The notes below the pieces were generated by a model that saw nothing but the letters and a program-made list of their open reading frames with translations, was not told the origin of the DNA and searched no databases. This document shows, piece after piece, positions 43,703-52,876 of a stretch of 57,497 nucleotides of DNA (position 1 is its first letter; each line of letters begins with the position of its first letter). Source of the stretch: Clostridiaceae bacterium (GTDB taxonomy: Bacteria > Bacillota > Clostridia > Acetivibrionales > Acetivibrionaceae); contig JAAYPF010000227.1 in the NCBI GenBank assembly GCA_012519925.1, forward strand, positions 1-57,497, read 5' to 3'. A program made the translations under genes and the position numbers.

Positions 43703-43736
43703 AGATTCTATTGAAAGGGTGATTGCAAATTTTATT
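43703..43736. repeat. short dispersed repeat, copy 3
   Basis: AGATTCTATTGAAAGGGTGA, followed by TTGCAAATTTTA, in the divergent intergenic region. Its GGTGATT also pairs with AATCACC at 43739-43745, making a small hairpin. It is related to the copies at 15534 and 37962. Confidence 0.35.
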
Positions 43737-43846
43737 AAAATCACCGTATCCTTTGACATCACCTTTACTATATTATCGAAAATAAATACACAAAACTTAA
43801 CAACTTGAACTTACAAAAAAAATATTCTTTTCCAACGAACGTATGT

Positions 43847-43875
43847 TTGATTTCTGTTTTTATATATGATAAAAT
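43847..43875 (+). promoter_or_regulatory. promoter of the radical-SAM repair operon
   Basis: TTGATT (43847-43852), 17-nt spacer, TAAAAT (43870-43875), about 60 nt before the start at 43939. This is a fair sigma-A match. Confidence 0.55.
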
Positions 43876-43938
43876 TCTGTTGTAGGGTAATCCTAATGAG
43901 ATTGAAATTATTAAAGAAAATATACTGGAGGTGCAAAA

Positions 43939-45240
43939 ATGGAGCTGCAAAAAAAGCTTGAAATTCTCTCGGCAGCTGCAAAATATGATGTTTCATGTTC
44001 TTCAAGCGGCAGCAATAGAAAAAACACCAAAGGCGGATTAGGCAACAGTTCCGCATGCGGTATTTGTCACAGTTGGGCAGATGACGGAAGATGTATATCT
44101 CTCCTAAAAATCCTGCTTACCAACTACTGCATATATGACTGTGCTTATTGTGTCAACAGATTATCTAATGATGTTCCTAGAGCTACTTTTACACCATATG
44201 AGGTAGCTGGTTTGACCATAAATTTCTACAGACGGAACTATATCGAAGGACTGTTCCTTAGCTCATCCATAATAAAGGATCCTAATTACACAATGGAACA
44301 GTTGTATGAATCAGTTCGAATACTGCGAGAAGAGTATAATTTCAATGGATATATCCACTTAAAAGCAATTCCCGGAGCAGACCTAAGCCTAATTGAAGCT
44401 TCGGGCAAACTTGTAGACCGTATGAGCTTAAATATTGAATTACCTTCAAGCAAAGGATTACAGCTTTTAGCACCTCAAAAAACCCGTAAAAACATACTAA
44501 AACCTATGAGCTTTGTCAATTCAAAAATAGTTGAAACGAAAGATAACAGAAGATTCTTCAAATCTTCTTCACGCTTTGTACCCGCAGGACAAAGTACACA
44601 ATTAATTGTAGGTGCCACCCCTGACCATGACCTCAAAATCCTTCGTCTATCCGAAGGTCTCTATAAAGGATACGGACTTAAAAGAGTATACTACTCCGCA
44701 TATGTTCCCGTTTCAAATAACCCTAATCTTCCCACTATCAGTAGACCTCCTCTTTTAAGAGAGCATCGTCTCTATCAGGCAGACTGGCTCTTAAGGTTTT
44801 ACGGTTTTAGCAGTAGTGAATTGCTCGATGAAGAACATCCGGATTTTGATACTGATTTTGATCCAAAATGTAGCTGGGCCTTAAGAAATATAAACCTGTT
44901 CCCCGTGGACATAAATAAATCCGACTATGAAATGCTACTTAGAATTCCTGGTGTAGGTGTTCGTTCTGCACGCAAAATTATTACTGCAAGAAGAGTCAAA
45001 CAACTGGATTTTGATGATTTAAAAAAACTAGGTATAGTGTTAAAAAGGGCAAGATTCTTTATAACATGTAAAGGAAAATACTATAGTTCTATAGGCTTAG
45101 ATGAAATGCAAATACGGGAAGTTCTTGCAGACAAAAGCCGCAAATCCCATGATAACTGGGAACAACTCTCCATATTCACTAACATGGTTGAGCTACCCAC
45201 ACTAGAAGATAAATTGATGAGTTTGGTAGGTGAAATATAG
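43939..45240 (+). CDS. putative DNA modification/repair radical SAM protein
   Basis: 433 residues, ATG 43939 with GGAGGTG 5 nt upstream. The radical SAM cluster is CIYDCAYCVN (CxxxCxxC). An upstream CGICHSWADDGRCISLLK may bind a second cluster or metal. The C-terminus has a helix-hairpin-helix DNA-binding motif (LLRIPGVGVRSARKIITARR). This combination identifies the family annotated as putative DNA modification/repair radical SAM protein, distantly like spore photoproduct lyase. Its reaction is unproven. It is coupled by a 1-nt overlap to its invariable partner, the TIGR03915-like protein. Confidence 0.92.
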   Translation: MELQKKLEILSAAAKYDVSCSSSGSNRKNTKGGLGNSSACGICHSWADDGRCISLLKILLTNYCIYDCAYCVNRLSNDVPRATFTPYEVAGLTINFYRRNYIEGLFLSSSIIKDPNYTMEQLYESVRILREEYNFNGYIHLKAIPGADLSLIEASGKLVDRMSLNIELPSSKGLQLLAPQKTRKNILKPMSFVNSKIVETKDNRRFFKSSSRFVPAGQSTQLIVGATPDHDLKILRLSEGLYKGYGLKRVYYSAYVPVSNNPNLPTISRPPLLREHRLYQADWLLRFYGFSSSELLDEEHPDFDTDFDPKCSWALRNINLFPVDINKSDYEMLLRIPGVGVRSARKIITARRVKQLDFDDLKKLGIVLKRARFFITCKGKYYSSIGLDEMQIREVLADKSRKSHDNWEQLSIFTNMVELPTLEDKLMSLVGEI

Positions 45241-45980
45241 TGGTTAATTATTTATATGACAGCTCCTTTGAAGGTCTTCTAACTTCTATTTATGAAGCTT
45301 ATTACAGGCGCGAAACTCCCAATCACATTTTTCCATACAACTATATACAGCAAAGCCTTATAGATTCCAATATCCATATAGCAACCAATCTTGAAAAAGC
45401 CTCTAAAGTATACGAAAGCATACATAGAAAGATTTCATATCAAGCTTTAAAAAACGTATATCATGCTTATTTATCAGAACTAAATGATATTGAGATCATT
45501 ATTCTTAATTATTTAAAGCTGGGCTTTAAGAAAGGAAAAGAAATTGACCTACACCTCTCAGAGGATAACGTCTTGGCAATTCACACTGCAGCAAAAAAAG
45601 TTACACGTGAAGCCCATTTAATGCTTGGACTTCTACGATTTAAACAACTTGAAAACAATATCTATTACGCACAGTACAAACCGGATCATAATATTACAAC
45701 TTTAATATCCAGCCATTTTGTTAATAGGTTTTCAGACCAATACTGGGTAATTCATGATTTAAAAAGACACTATGCAGCAGTATTTGATAAAAACAGTTGT
45801 GTATTCACTGATATATCTGAGCAAAAAATTCTTTCCTCATTAAATAACAACGATAATTATGAAAAACTATGGAAAAACTACTTCACAAACATTTGTATAA
45901 CTGAAAGAATAAATCCCAAACAACAAAAGAACTACATGCCCAAAAGATATTGGAATTTTCTAACTGAAAAACAGCTCTAG
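45240..45980 (+). CDS. TIGR03915/DUF4130 family putative DNA repair protein
   Basis: 246 residues, GTG start overlapping the TAG of the radical-SAM gene by one base. Family features: the opening YLYDSSFEGLLTSIYEAYY, the middle LGLLRFKQLENNIYYAQYKPDHNI and the DQYWVIHDLKRHYAAVFD stretch. It always accompanies the radical-SAM protein and is thought to help in an uncharacterised nucleic-acid repair or modification step. It shows no catalytic motif I can name. After the stop, 45984-46035 contains imperfect inverted repeats (GCTGAAA with TTTCAGC) that may terminate the operon. Confidence 0.9.
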   Translation: MVNYLYDSSFEGLLTSIYEAYYRRETPNHIFPYNYIQQSLIDSNIHIATNLEKASKVYESIHRKISYQALKNVYHAYLSELNDIEIIILNYLKLGFKKGKEIDLHLSEDNVLAIHTAAKKVTREAHLMLGLLRFKQLENNIYYAQYKPDHNITTLISSHFVNRFSDQYWVIHDLKRHYAAVFDKNSCVFTDISEQKILSSLNNNDNYEKLWKNYFTNICITERINPKQQKNYMPKRYWNFLTEKQL

Positions 45981-46105
45981 AAACGCTGAAAGATTAGCCT
46001 TCGATTAATATTAATCAAGATGCGTTTTTCAGCTTTTCTAAAGTTGCTAATTAGGTCAAAACCGCAAATATTAGTATAATGAAGTATCTAAAACCAATAA
46101 GAAAA

Positions 46106-48013
46106 TTAATTCAAAGTATATATTTGTCCAATAAGATACTTTCTTAAATAAGCAAAATCTATAGAATCAACTGAATTATCGCCATTCAAATCTGATTCCC
46201 TCATTACACTTTTCATATCCTTTTTTATTCCAAGCAAGTATAGTCTCAAACAGGCTAAATCTAAGGAATTTATTTGATTGTCGCCATTTACATCCCCTAT
46301 CAGCACCTTTTGTAGTTTAGGCGTCGGCGTATTTGTTCTTTCAGGGGTCACCTTTGGTGTTGGTGTTGGTGTTGGTGTTGGTGTTGGTGTTGGTGTTAAC
46401 GCAATAGAAGGCATTGGTGTCTTTATCGATTCATTTGAATTATTAAGCACAAAAGACATAACATCTCCCACCTCACTTATGTCGGTAATGTTAAGTCCTG
46501 ATGACTGCCCATTCCACCACTTAGAGTTTGGAGTGGTCCAGTCAGTAAAAGATGTATAATATGGTTTTCCAAACAAATCATCTTCGTCACCATAATTTAT
46601 ATTTTTTTCCAAATCAAACTTGCCATCTGCCTGTTCAACTGATACCATATAATGTTTTGTATAGGTCATATCCTGCCAGTTATTGCTCCCCTTTTCATCA
46701 ATATGCCATATGATAAGCCCCTGATCCGGCATATCAGACCAACGACCTTTTTTGCTTACATTTTCAATTAAAAAATACTCCGACGGGTTTGGACCTTCGT
46801 ACTTAAATACCTCTAGTGAACCTGCATTTGCAATAACCTTCGTCTGATTTGGTAAATCATTAAGTTTTGTTACTTTACCCCAATCACACCATATACTTCT
46901 TAAAAACGGGTCGGGTGGAACTGGATTTCCTCCTCCAGTGTAAGACATAATAGAGTAATATCCCACACCCTTTGAATCAACATCATAGTCATATAAATCG
47001 GGCCAATCAAAGAGCATATGTCCATTTTCATGAACAAAAGTTGCAATACTCAGCTTATCCTCTAAAGAAGACAATTGATATTCTGTAATTTTTACGTCGT
47101 CAGCGTAAAAGATTTTATCAAAGTGGCCGTAATGTGGCCACAGACCTTTACCCCAACCCGAATCAGGACTTCCTGCATATAACACGTTTAGAGCTAACAC
47201 TTTATTACTGCTGTTAGTTGTGAGGGTAGAAAAATCGAATCCCTTTTGTTCTAAATCCTCTAAAGCTTCATGAATCAACTCTGCTGCTCGGATACCTACT
47301 TCAATATTAGGATCCTCATAATAAGACTTAGGATTCTTTGCAACATAGAAATTAGTAACATAATTATTATAAATTATAACCCCACCAGATACATCATAAA
47401 AATAATCTCTCACGGATCCGTTATTGCCATAATCGCTATACCCTACTTTATTTACCATATCGTCAACATCCTGTACAGTTATGTTAGTATCCTGATCCGG
47501 AAATTTCACTAATAGAGTAAGACCTAAGATTTTTTTACTTTCCGAGGCCATTTCGACATTCGAAAAGCCAGTGTCATATATTTTGTCGGTGGTATTGCTT
47601 TGAGATGAGGTTTGGGATAAAAGAATTTTCTTTGATTTAGCTGCTTTTTTTTCTAATATATTTCTATCAAGTTTTTTCCCCTTTTTTAATTTCTTTTTTG
47701 TCTCTAGCTGCTGCTTATCATTAGGATTTTTTGTGTATTTGACTCCTGTAGAAATAAAATCATTCTCTTCCTTATTAAAATCCGCAAAGCATATCCAATT
47801 AGTATCAGGATCACGAATCAAAGTATAACCATCAATACTCTCAACCCTCTGATAAAACTCATCCCCAAATACTTTAACCTCTACGTATGAATTGTCCGGC
47901 TGCTTAAATAAAAACACTTCCCCATTGTTAGGAGCAGCATTCACAGCCCTTTGAAAACTTAATATTGCAAACAACACCCCAAAAATAAATAATAACCTAT
48001 ATTTGCTTTTCAA
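46106..48013 (-). CDS. secreted M6-type metalloprotease with type I dockerin
   Basis: 635 residues from TTG 48013, with GGGGGG 7 nt upstream. Signal peptide 1-26. Prodomain-like lysine-rich region to about 150. Protease domain about 155-530 with the zinc motif HENGHMLFDWPD (His328, Glu329, His332), of the immune-inhibitor-A type, although the usual glycine after the second His is Phe. A Thr-Pro linker (about 540-567) leads to a dockerin (572-632) with two calcium loops, DVNGDNQINSLD and DLNGDNSVDSID. The dockerin should anchor the protease to a cellulosome scaffoldin outside the cell. It may process cellulosomal or wall proteins (inference). Confidence 0.92.
   Translation of the reverse strand: MKSKYRLLFIFGVLFAILSFQRAVNAAPNNGEVFLFKQPDNSYVEVKVFGDEFYQRVESIDGYTLIRDPDTNWICFADFNKEENDFISTGVKYTKNPNDKQQLETKKKLKKGKKLDRNILEKKAAKSKKILLSQTSSQSNTTDKIYDTGFSNVEMASESKKILGLTLLVKFPDQDTNITVQDVDDMVNKVGYSDYGNNGSVRDYFYDVSGGVIIYNNYVTNFYVAKNPKSYYEDPNIEVGIRAAELIHEALEDLEQKGFDFSTLTTNSSNKVLALNVLYAGSPDSGWGKGLWPHYGHFDKIFYADDVKITEYQLSSLEDKLSIATFVHENGHMLFDWPDLYDYDVDSKGVGYYSIMSYTGGGNPVPPDPFLRSIWCDWGKVTKLNDLPNQTKVIANAGSLEVFKYEGPNPSEYFLIENVSKKGRWSDMPDQGLIIWHIDEKGSNNWQDMTYTKHYMVSVEQADGKFDLEKNINYGDEDDLFGKPYYTSFTDWTTPNSKWWNGQSSGLNITDISEVGDVMSFVLNNSNESIKTPMPSIALTPTPTPTPTPTPTPKVTPERTNTPTPKLQKVLIGDVNGDNQINSLDLACLRLYLLGIKKDMKSVMRESDLNGDNSVDSIDFAYLRKYLIGQIYTLN
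46356..46397. repeat. hexanucleotide microsatellite (GGTGTT)7
   Basis: Seven perfect tandem GGTGTT units, encoding seven Thr-Pro pairs on the minus strand in the linker before the dockerin. Slippage by whole units would change linker length without shifting frame. Confidence 0.9.
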
Positions 48014-48427
48014 ATACTTTCCCCCCTAGTAAAATTCTACTCTGACACTTTACAATATATATGAATATATATCCAACAGATTATATTATAAGCTATTGGT
48101 AAACCAAATACAAATATGAACATTTTCTAAATTAATAACCTAACAAGGTAATTTTTATCTTTTTCTTCGATTTTGTAGACTTTTGCAAAAGGGCATGATA
48201 ATTTAGGATGTAAAAATTTCTTTAGGACATTTACCAAAAAACAAAAAGTTTTTATTTTTTCTAGTAATCTGGTATAATTAATAAGGTGATTCAAAAAAGA
48301 ATTTGTCAATATATGCTGAAATGAGGTTAAAATTCAATTACTTTGAAGTATTATATATTGCTAATAATTTTTTGACACACCTATTCTAGTTATATTATTT
48401 TATTTTAATTAATAGGGAGCAGATATC
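48014..48427. other. divergent promoter region, dockerin protease / sigma-I fusion
   Basis: 414 bp of AT-rich DNA. A candidate promoter for the rightward sigma-I/RsgI gene is TTGACA at 48372-48377 with a weak TATTTT 18 nt later. A TATAAT at 48273-48278 has no good minus-35. I saw no C-rich motif like the minus-35 reported for sigma-I promoters. Confidence 0.35.
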
Positions 48428-50038
48428 ATGAAAATTCTAGAGTTTTTACGTACAAAGAAATTTTTTGTAAAGAATCTTTCGGATTTTTTTAAAAGTAAAG
48501 AGTTTACGCCTAAACAACTCTCGCATTTCTTTGGCAAAAAAACGACTATACAAAATGAGTATTATGACTCTATTATTAAGATCAAACAAGGTGACCTCTT
48601 AGAAAAAAAAGATTTTACTGCAAAACACAAAAGTTTTATCTTAGAAACTATATCTCATTGCTTAGGAAGATCAACAATACCCAAAAACAGTCCTGAATAT
48701 GACATTGGATTGGATGCCTTCCACCATGCAATTGACCAGTTTAATCCAGAGAAAGATAAGGATTTCCTCCAGTTTTCCGAAGAAATAATTAGAGAATGGG
48801 TATTGAGCTATATTAAGGAAAACAAATCAACTAACGTGTTTGAACAAATTGATGAAGAAAAATATTATCTTTATAGTAATTTTGAATCCTCAAGAGATAT
48901 TTCACAGTTCAAAAGAAATCTTTGGGAATATGGTATAAAACTTAATGAATTACCCAACCTATCTCCCGATGAAAAGCAAAATATTGGCTTATGTGTTCGA
49001 ATAGCCAAACACCTCTCTAAAGATGATGAATTGTTTGAGAAAGTCGCAAATAACAAAAATCTTTCTTTAGAGGACTTTAATGATGGAATTAAATTAGAAA
49101 GAAGACTATTTAACAGGCATAGAAAATATATTATTGCTCTTACTCTGATTATAAAAAATAATCTTCGCATTTTATGCAGTTATTTAAAAAATGTTAACTT
49201 AAGAAATGATTTCACTCAAAATATAGGGGTAGTACTTGAAGTTAAAAAAGATCAGGCAATTTTATTCACTCTTCAAGGTGAATTCTTGACTATTAAGCTC
49301 AGTACAGCAAGCAAAGTTGGAGAACAGCTTAAGTTTGGAAGCTATAGAGTTCAAAAGAAAAACAGAAATTCAAGATTTATAGTAGCTGCATGGGTCTTTA
49401 CTAGCATATTGATTTGCATTGCTATGTATAACGGCATTCAGATGATAATGAATGCTGATAAACCCACAGTCTCCTATACAGCCGACAAAACCCCTGAACC
49501 CGAAAGTACAAGCAGTAGTATAAGCATTGTTGTTGATGAAACTCCTCAACCCGCGACAGCTTCTACAAATACACCTACAAACACATCAAACCTGCTTGCA
49601 AGTGAACCCTCACCGGGTGAACTTCCAGCTACTAACCCTAATAGCAACATTGTAACCCAGAGCCCAACTCCGTTTCAGTCAAACACCACTCCAACGCCTT
49701 CTCAAACTATGTTAGCTACACCTACTACTCTTATAACAAATGCTACAGGTGTACCTGGCGAGGCACGGATAAGTGTTCACCCTCCTAAGGTCAAAGTTGG
49801 CGAAAATTATGAAGTACATTTTTATATGAAGAGCGGAAATAACGGTACAACATTAATTTTGTATCAAGACGAAAAAGAATATACAAGATATGATTTAGTA
49901 GACAGAACACCTCGCGACCAAGCAAGAATAATCTCTATAAATGCTACTGAACCTGGCGTTTATAATTACCGATGGGAACTTATTAATGAATTCGGAGCAT
50001 CAACCAGCAAAACTGTAACCGTTACCGTATCTGAATAA
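48428..50038 (+). CDS. sigma-I factor fused to RsgI-type membrane anti-sigma
   Basis: 536 residues, ATG 48428 after GGGAG. Residues about 44-254 align by eye with SigI: YDIGLDAFHHAIDQFNPEKD, FLQFSEEIIREWVLSYIK, and the C-terminal NRHRKYIIALTLIIKNN. Residues 262-308 match the RsgI N-terminal anti-sigma domain (IGVVLEVKKDQAILFTLQGE). One transmembrane helix follows at about 316-340, then a Pro/Thr/Ser-rich linker (345-440) and a C-terminal Ig-like domain (442-536; GNNGTTLILYQ, YNYRWELINEFG) resembling the chitinase N-terminal type. Normally sigI and rsgI are two genes; here both are one chain, with the sigma factor tethered to the membrane. The periplasmic domain that usually lies between RsgI's helix and its sensor is missing. 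Confidence 0.85.
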   Translation: MKILEFLRTKKFFVKNLSDFFKSKEFTPKQLSHFFGKKTTIQNEYYDSIIKIKQGDLLEKKDFTAKHKSFILETISHCLGRSTIPKNSPEYDIGLDAFHHAIDQFNPEKDKDFLQFSEEIIREWVLSYIKENKSTNVFEQIDEEKYYLYSNFESSRDISQFKRNLWEYGIKLNELPNLSPDEKQNIGLCVRIAKHLSKDDELFEKVANNKNLSLEDFNDGIKLERRLFNRHRKYIIALTLIIKNNLRILCSYLKNVNLRNDFTQNIGVVLEVKKDQAILFTLQGEFLTIKLSTASKVGEQLKFGSYRVQKKNRNSRFIVAAWVFTSILICIAMYNGIQMIMNADKPTVSYTADKTPEPESTSSSISIVVDETPQPATASTNTPTNTSNLLASEPSPGELPATNPNSNIVTQSPTPFQSNTTPTPSQTMLATPTTLITNATGVPGEARISVHPPKVKVGENYEVHFYMKSGNNGTTLILYQDEKEYTRYDLVDRTPRDQARIISINATEPGVYNYRWELINEFGASTSKTVTVTVSE

Positions 50039-50075
50039 GGGAACAATATTTATGAATTCTAACTTACTAACACAA

Positions 50076-51038
50076 TTAAATCACTTTCTCTATGAATTCG
50101 GTTATGTCTTTAGCCAGTTTGGGCACTCTTAAAACATTTAAGTGCCCCGAATGGTATGCATATGTATTTCTTATGCCTGTTTTGTTGATAAATTTCTTAT
50201 ACTTTTTCTCGTTAATAACCTGATCATACTTTGAATAAACCATTGCTATTTTTTCACTCTTAAAACTATCGTCTAAAAAATTACTTGGATCCATTTCAAC
50301 AAAAAACTTTTTACACTTCTCCACATCATACCCCGAATTTATCAGATCCTTACCTATCGTAACAAATAGCGGTGAATCCCACAGAACTTCACAAAAATCT
50401 GTTACTGGATTAATCAGAAAGGTCGGTATTTCCTGCTTACTCAATAAATAGTGCCTTAAAGCAACACAACCACCCATACTGAAGCCAGCTAAAATATTTG
50501 GAAATGAGTTTTCGTTTCTAATAAACTGTAAAGATGCGTCTATGTCTAAAACCGCTTGCTTAAATGCACTCTGAGTTCTGAAAATATCTGCACTCAAGAA
50601 GAATTCTCCGCTAAATAAGCTAGACTTTGGTTTTCTGTTAAAGTGATAAGGCATTGTCATAAAATAAACATTTATATTCAAACCATTGAGAAGTTTGAAC
50701 AAGTACTCATAATTCAAAATATTATCATCAAATAACCCATGCACAAACAGAAGATTACGTTCTGCATTTACCGAAGGATAATTGTAAATATGAATTGTAT
50801 TATTCTCACTATAATGTGTAGTGATTTCAAAAGATGGTATCTCGATACATCTATGATTACTGTTATCACTATAATAGTTCACTCTAGCAACATTTAATAT
50901 ATTATTTATGTTACTAAAAAGACCTTCTGCTGGAACAAACATAGAGTGTTTGGGAGAATGGTTAACCTTTTTCAACTTTTCTTTTAGCAACTTGTCCATT
51001 GCAAGATTGTCTACAAATTTTGAACTTGCTTCATTCAT
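50076..51038 (-). CDS. alpha/beta hydrolase family protein
   Basis: 320 residues. Residues about 90-320 form an alpha/beta hydrolase: LLFVHGLFDDN (oxyanion strand), nucleophile in AGFSMGGCV, an acid candidate in VYSKYDQVINEKK and the histidine in YHSGHLNVLR. The N-terminal 85 residues are specific to this protein and include VPAEGLFSNINNIL. There is no signal peptide, so it is cytoplasmic. The substrate is unknown; carboxylesterase or thioesterase are both possible. ATG 51038 follows GAGGGG. It is encoded alone between the sigma-I fusion and a GGDEF/HD-GYP gene. Confidence 0.75.
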   Translation of the reverse strand: MNEASSKFVDNLAMDKLLKEKLKKVNHSPKHSMFVPAEGLFSNINNILNVARVNYYSDNSNHRCIEIPSFEITTHYSENNTIHIYNYPSVNAERNLLFVHGLFDDNILNYEYLFKLLNGLNINVYFMTMPYHFNRKPKSSLFSGEFFLSADIFRTQSAFKQAVLDIDASLQFIRNENSFPNILAGFSMGGCVALRHYLLSKQEIPTFLINPVTDFCEVLWDSPLFVTIGKDLINSGYDVEKCKKFFVEMDPSNFLDDSFKSEKIAMVYSKYDQVINEKKYKKFINKTGIRNTYAYHSGHLNVLRVPKLAKDITEFIEKVI

Positions 51039-51139
51039 ACAATTATCCCCTCAAATTAATAGTATAAATATAGCCGTATAGCTTCTGTTAATACCTTAGT
51101 TTAATTATGTGTTTTTAGTTATTATTTGTCAATCCGAAT

Positions 51140-52663
51140 TTAGACTCCAATTTTATAATCATACTTGATAGACATCTTATTACTCATAGCATTGACAAAT
51201 ATTTGAACAATTTCAGGATCAAATTGTGAACCGGAACATCTCTTCAACTCCAAAACCGCTTCTTCTATAGTCATACTCCTTCTATATGGACGCTCTGAAA
51301 CCATCGCATCAAAGCAATCAACTACACAAAGTATTCTTGCACCAATGCTAATTTCTTCACCCCTTAGACCATCAGGATATCCCTTTCCGTCAAATCTTTC
51401 ATGATGATGAATAACATAATCTATAAGATTGTCAGTACTAGATAAGGGCTCTAAAATATGTGCACTGTGAATGGGGTGCTGACTAACAAATCTCATTTCA
51501 TCCTCGGATAAACAAGCTGTCTTATTGAGTACAGACTTAGGTAATTCAATTTTTCCTATGTCATGTAATAGCCCTGCATGCAAAAGTGTCTGTATTTCTT
51601 TTTGGTCCATACCCATTTCCTCTCCTACCATTACAGCATAAGACGATACGCGTTCGCAATGACCAAAAGTATATTTATCCTTAACATTAATAGTACTCAA
51701 CAGACCTTTAAACATACCTACCATTTGTTGGTCAGATTTTATGTTTTTGTGTATAAGCATCATTATATCTTGATAAAGATTAACTTTGTCTTCACCCATA
51801 TTTTTTGCTTGATAAAGTGCAGTATTAGCATGAGAAATCAATTCTTCCTTATTTGATGAAATACTAGGGTATATAGATACTCCTATAGATATGGTTAGCC
51901 TCTTTGCTAAGTGTTCATCATAATACATTTCTTTTAAGTGTTCAAAAGTATCATGAATATTTTTTGCATAATGCTCTAAAGAGGTTATGTCCCTTTCCTT
52001 TGCTAATATAGCAAATTCATCTCCTTCAAACCTAAACAGTGTCTCTTTTTCACCTATAACGTTTTTTAGAAGAGCAGCAGTGCCCTTTAATATTTTATCA
52101 CCACAATTATGTCCATATAAATCATTGTACATTGTAAAATTATCTACATCTATAAGTATCAAACCTAGAGAGTTTGCAGAAGATGAATTCTTCAACTCCC
52201 TCTCAACAGTAATATAAAAATATCTTTTGTTATAAACATCCGTCAACTCGTCAGTAATTGCTAGCCTTTGGGTTTCCTTTCTATATTTCTCCTGTCTATA
52301 AGAAATAATGCCTACAATTGTAACCCAGAAAACCGTCAAAAGTAAGAAAACAAAGCTTACTGAATAGTTATAATAATCTTTGTAGTCAAACAAATAGTCA
52401 TACAATAAAAAAGTCGTGTCCATAATAAAAATTAATAAATATAAAATTATTCCGATTATTCCAAAGCGAAATGACATATATACAGCTACAAATCCTTGTA
52501 TTTGCGAAATCATAGATTTTTTTTCGATGGAATATTGACTTTTTAAAACAAATGCCATAATAAACATTATAATACACACGAAAAATTCAACCGTTTTGAT
52601 ACCTGAATCAAAGTATTCCTTTATTAATTTTTTAAAAGTCTTATATTGCAAACTTGCCTTCAT
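51140..52663 (-). CDS. membrane GGDEF/HD-GYP cyclic-di-GMP protein
   Basis: 507 residues from ATG 52663 (MKASLQYK), with AAAGG 8 nt upstream; the in-frame ATG at 52699 has no site. Four to five N-terminal membrane helices (about 20-125). A GGDEF domain follows with RFEGDEFAIL, the first glycine replaced by Glu. An HD-GYP phosphodiesterase domain (about 315-500) has LLHDIGKIELP, QHPIHSAHIL and HHERFDGKGYPDGL intact. It probably hydrolyses c-di-GMP; the GGDEF half may be weak or regulatory. Confidence 0.9.
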   Translation of the reverse strand: MKASLQYKTFKKLIKEYFDSGIKTVEFFVCIIMFIMAFVLKSQYSIEKKSMISQIQGFVAVYMSFRFGIIGIILYLLIFIMDTTFLLYDYLFDYKDYYNYSVSFVFLLLTVFWVTIVGIISYRQEKYRKETQRLAITDELTDVYNKRYFYITVERELKNSSSANSLGLILIDVDNFTMYNDLYGHNCGDKILKGTAALLKNVIGEKETLFRFEGDEFAILAKERDITSLEHYAKNIHDTFEHLKEMYYDEHLAKRLTISIGVSIYPSISSNKEELISHANTALYQAKNMGEDKVNLYQDIMMLIHKNIKSDQQMVGMFKGLLSTINVKDKYTFGHCERVSSYAVMVGEEMGMDQKEIQTLLHAGLLHDIGKIELPKSVLNKTACLSEDEMRFVSQHPIHSAHILEPLSSTDNLIDYVIHHHERFDGKGYPDGLRGEEISIGARILCVVDCFDAMVSERPYRRSMTIEEAVLELKRCSGSQFDPEIVQIFVNAMSNKMSIKYDYKIGV

Positions 52664-52797
52664 GTATTTATACCTTTCAGTCGATTCATTGTAATACATA
52701 CTTATTATAAATTATTTCTTATGCAAGTTAAATAATTATTTTTACACATAATAGAGTGTTATATTAACAATTTAGCTTGTTTTCAAAATAAAACAAA

Positions 52798-52826
52798 CTC
52801 CATACGCAATATAATCATGTATGGAG
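52798..52826 (-). terminator. intrinsic terminator downstream of ddh
   Basis: CTCCATAC (52798-52805) pairs with GTATGGAG (52819-52826). On the minus strand the stem is followed by TTTGTTTTATTTT. It lies about 50 nt after the ddh stop. The plus strand also has a short T-run. Confidence 0.75.
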
Positions 52827-52876
52827 CTTTTTATGACAAACAAACCTTAATGCAATTTTAATATAGTCTAAGAATA

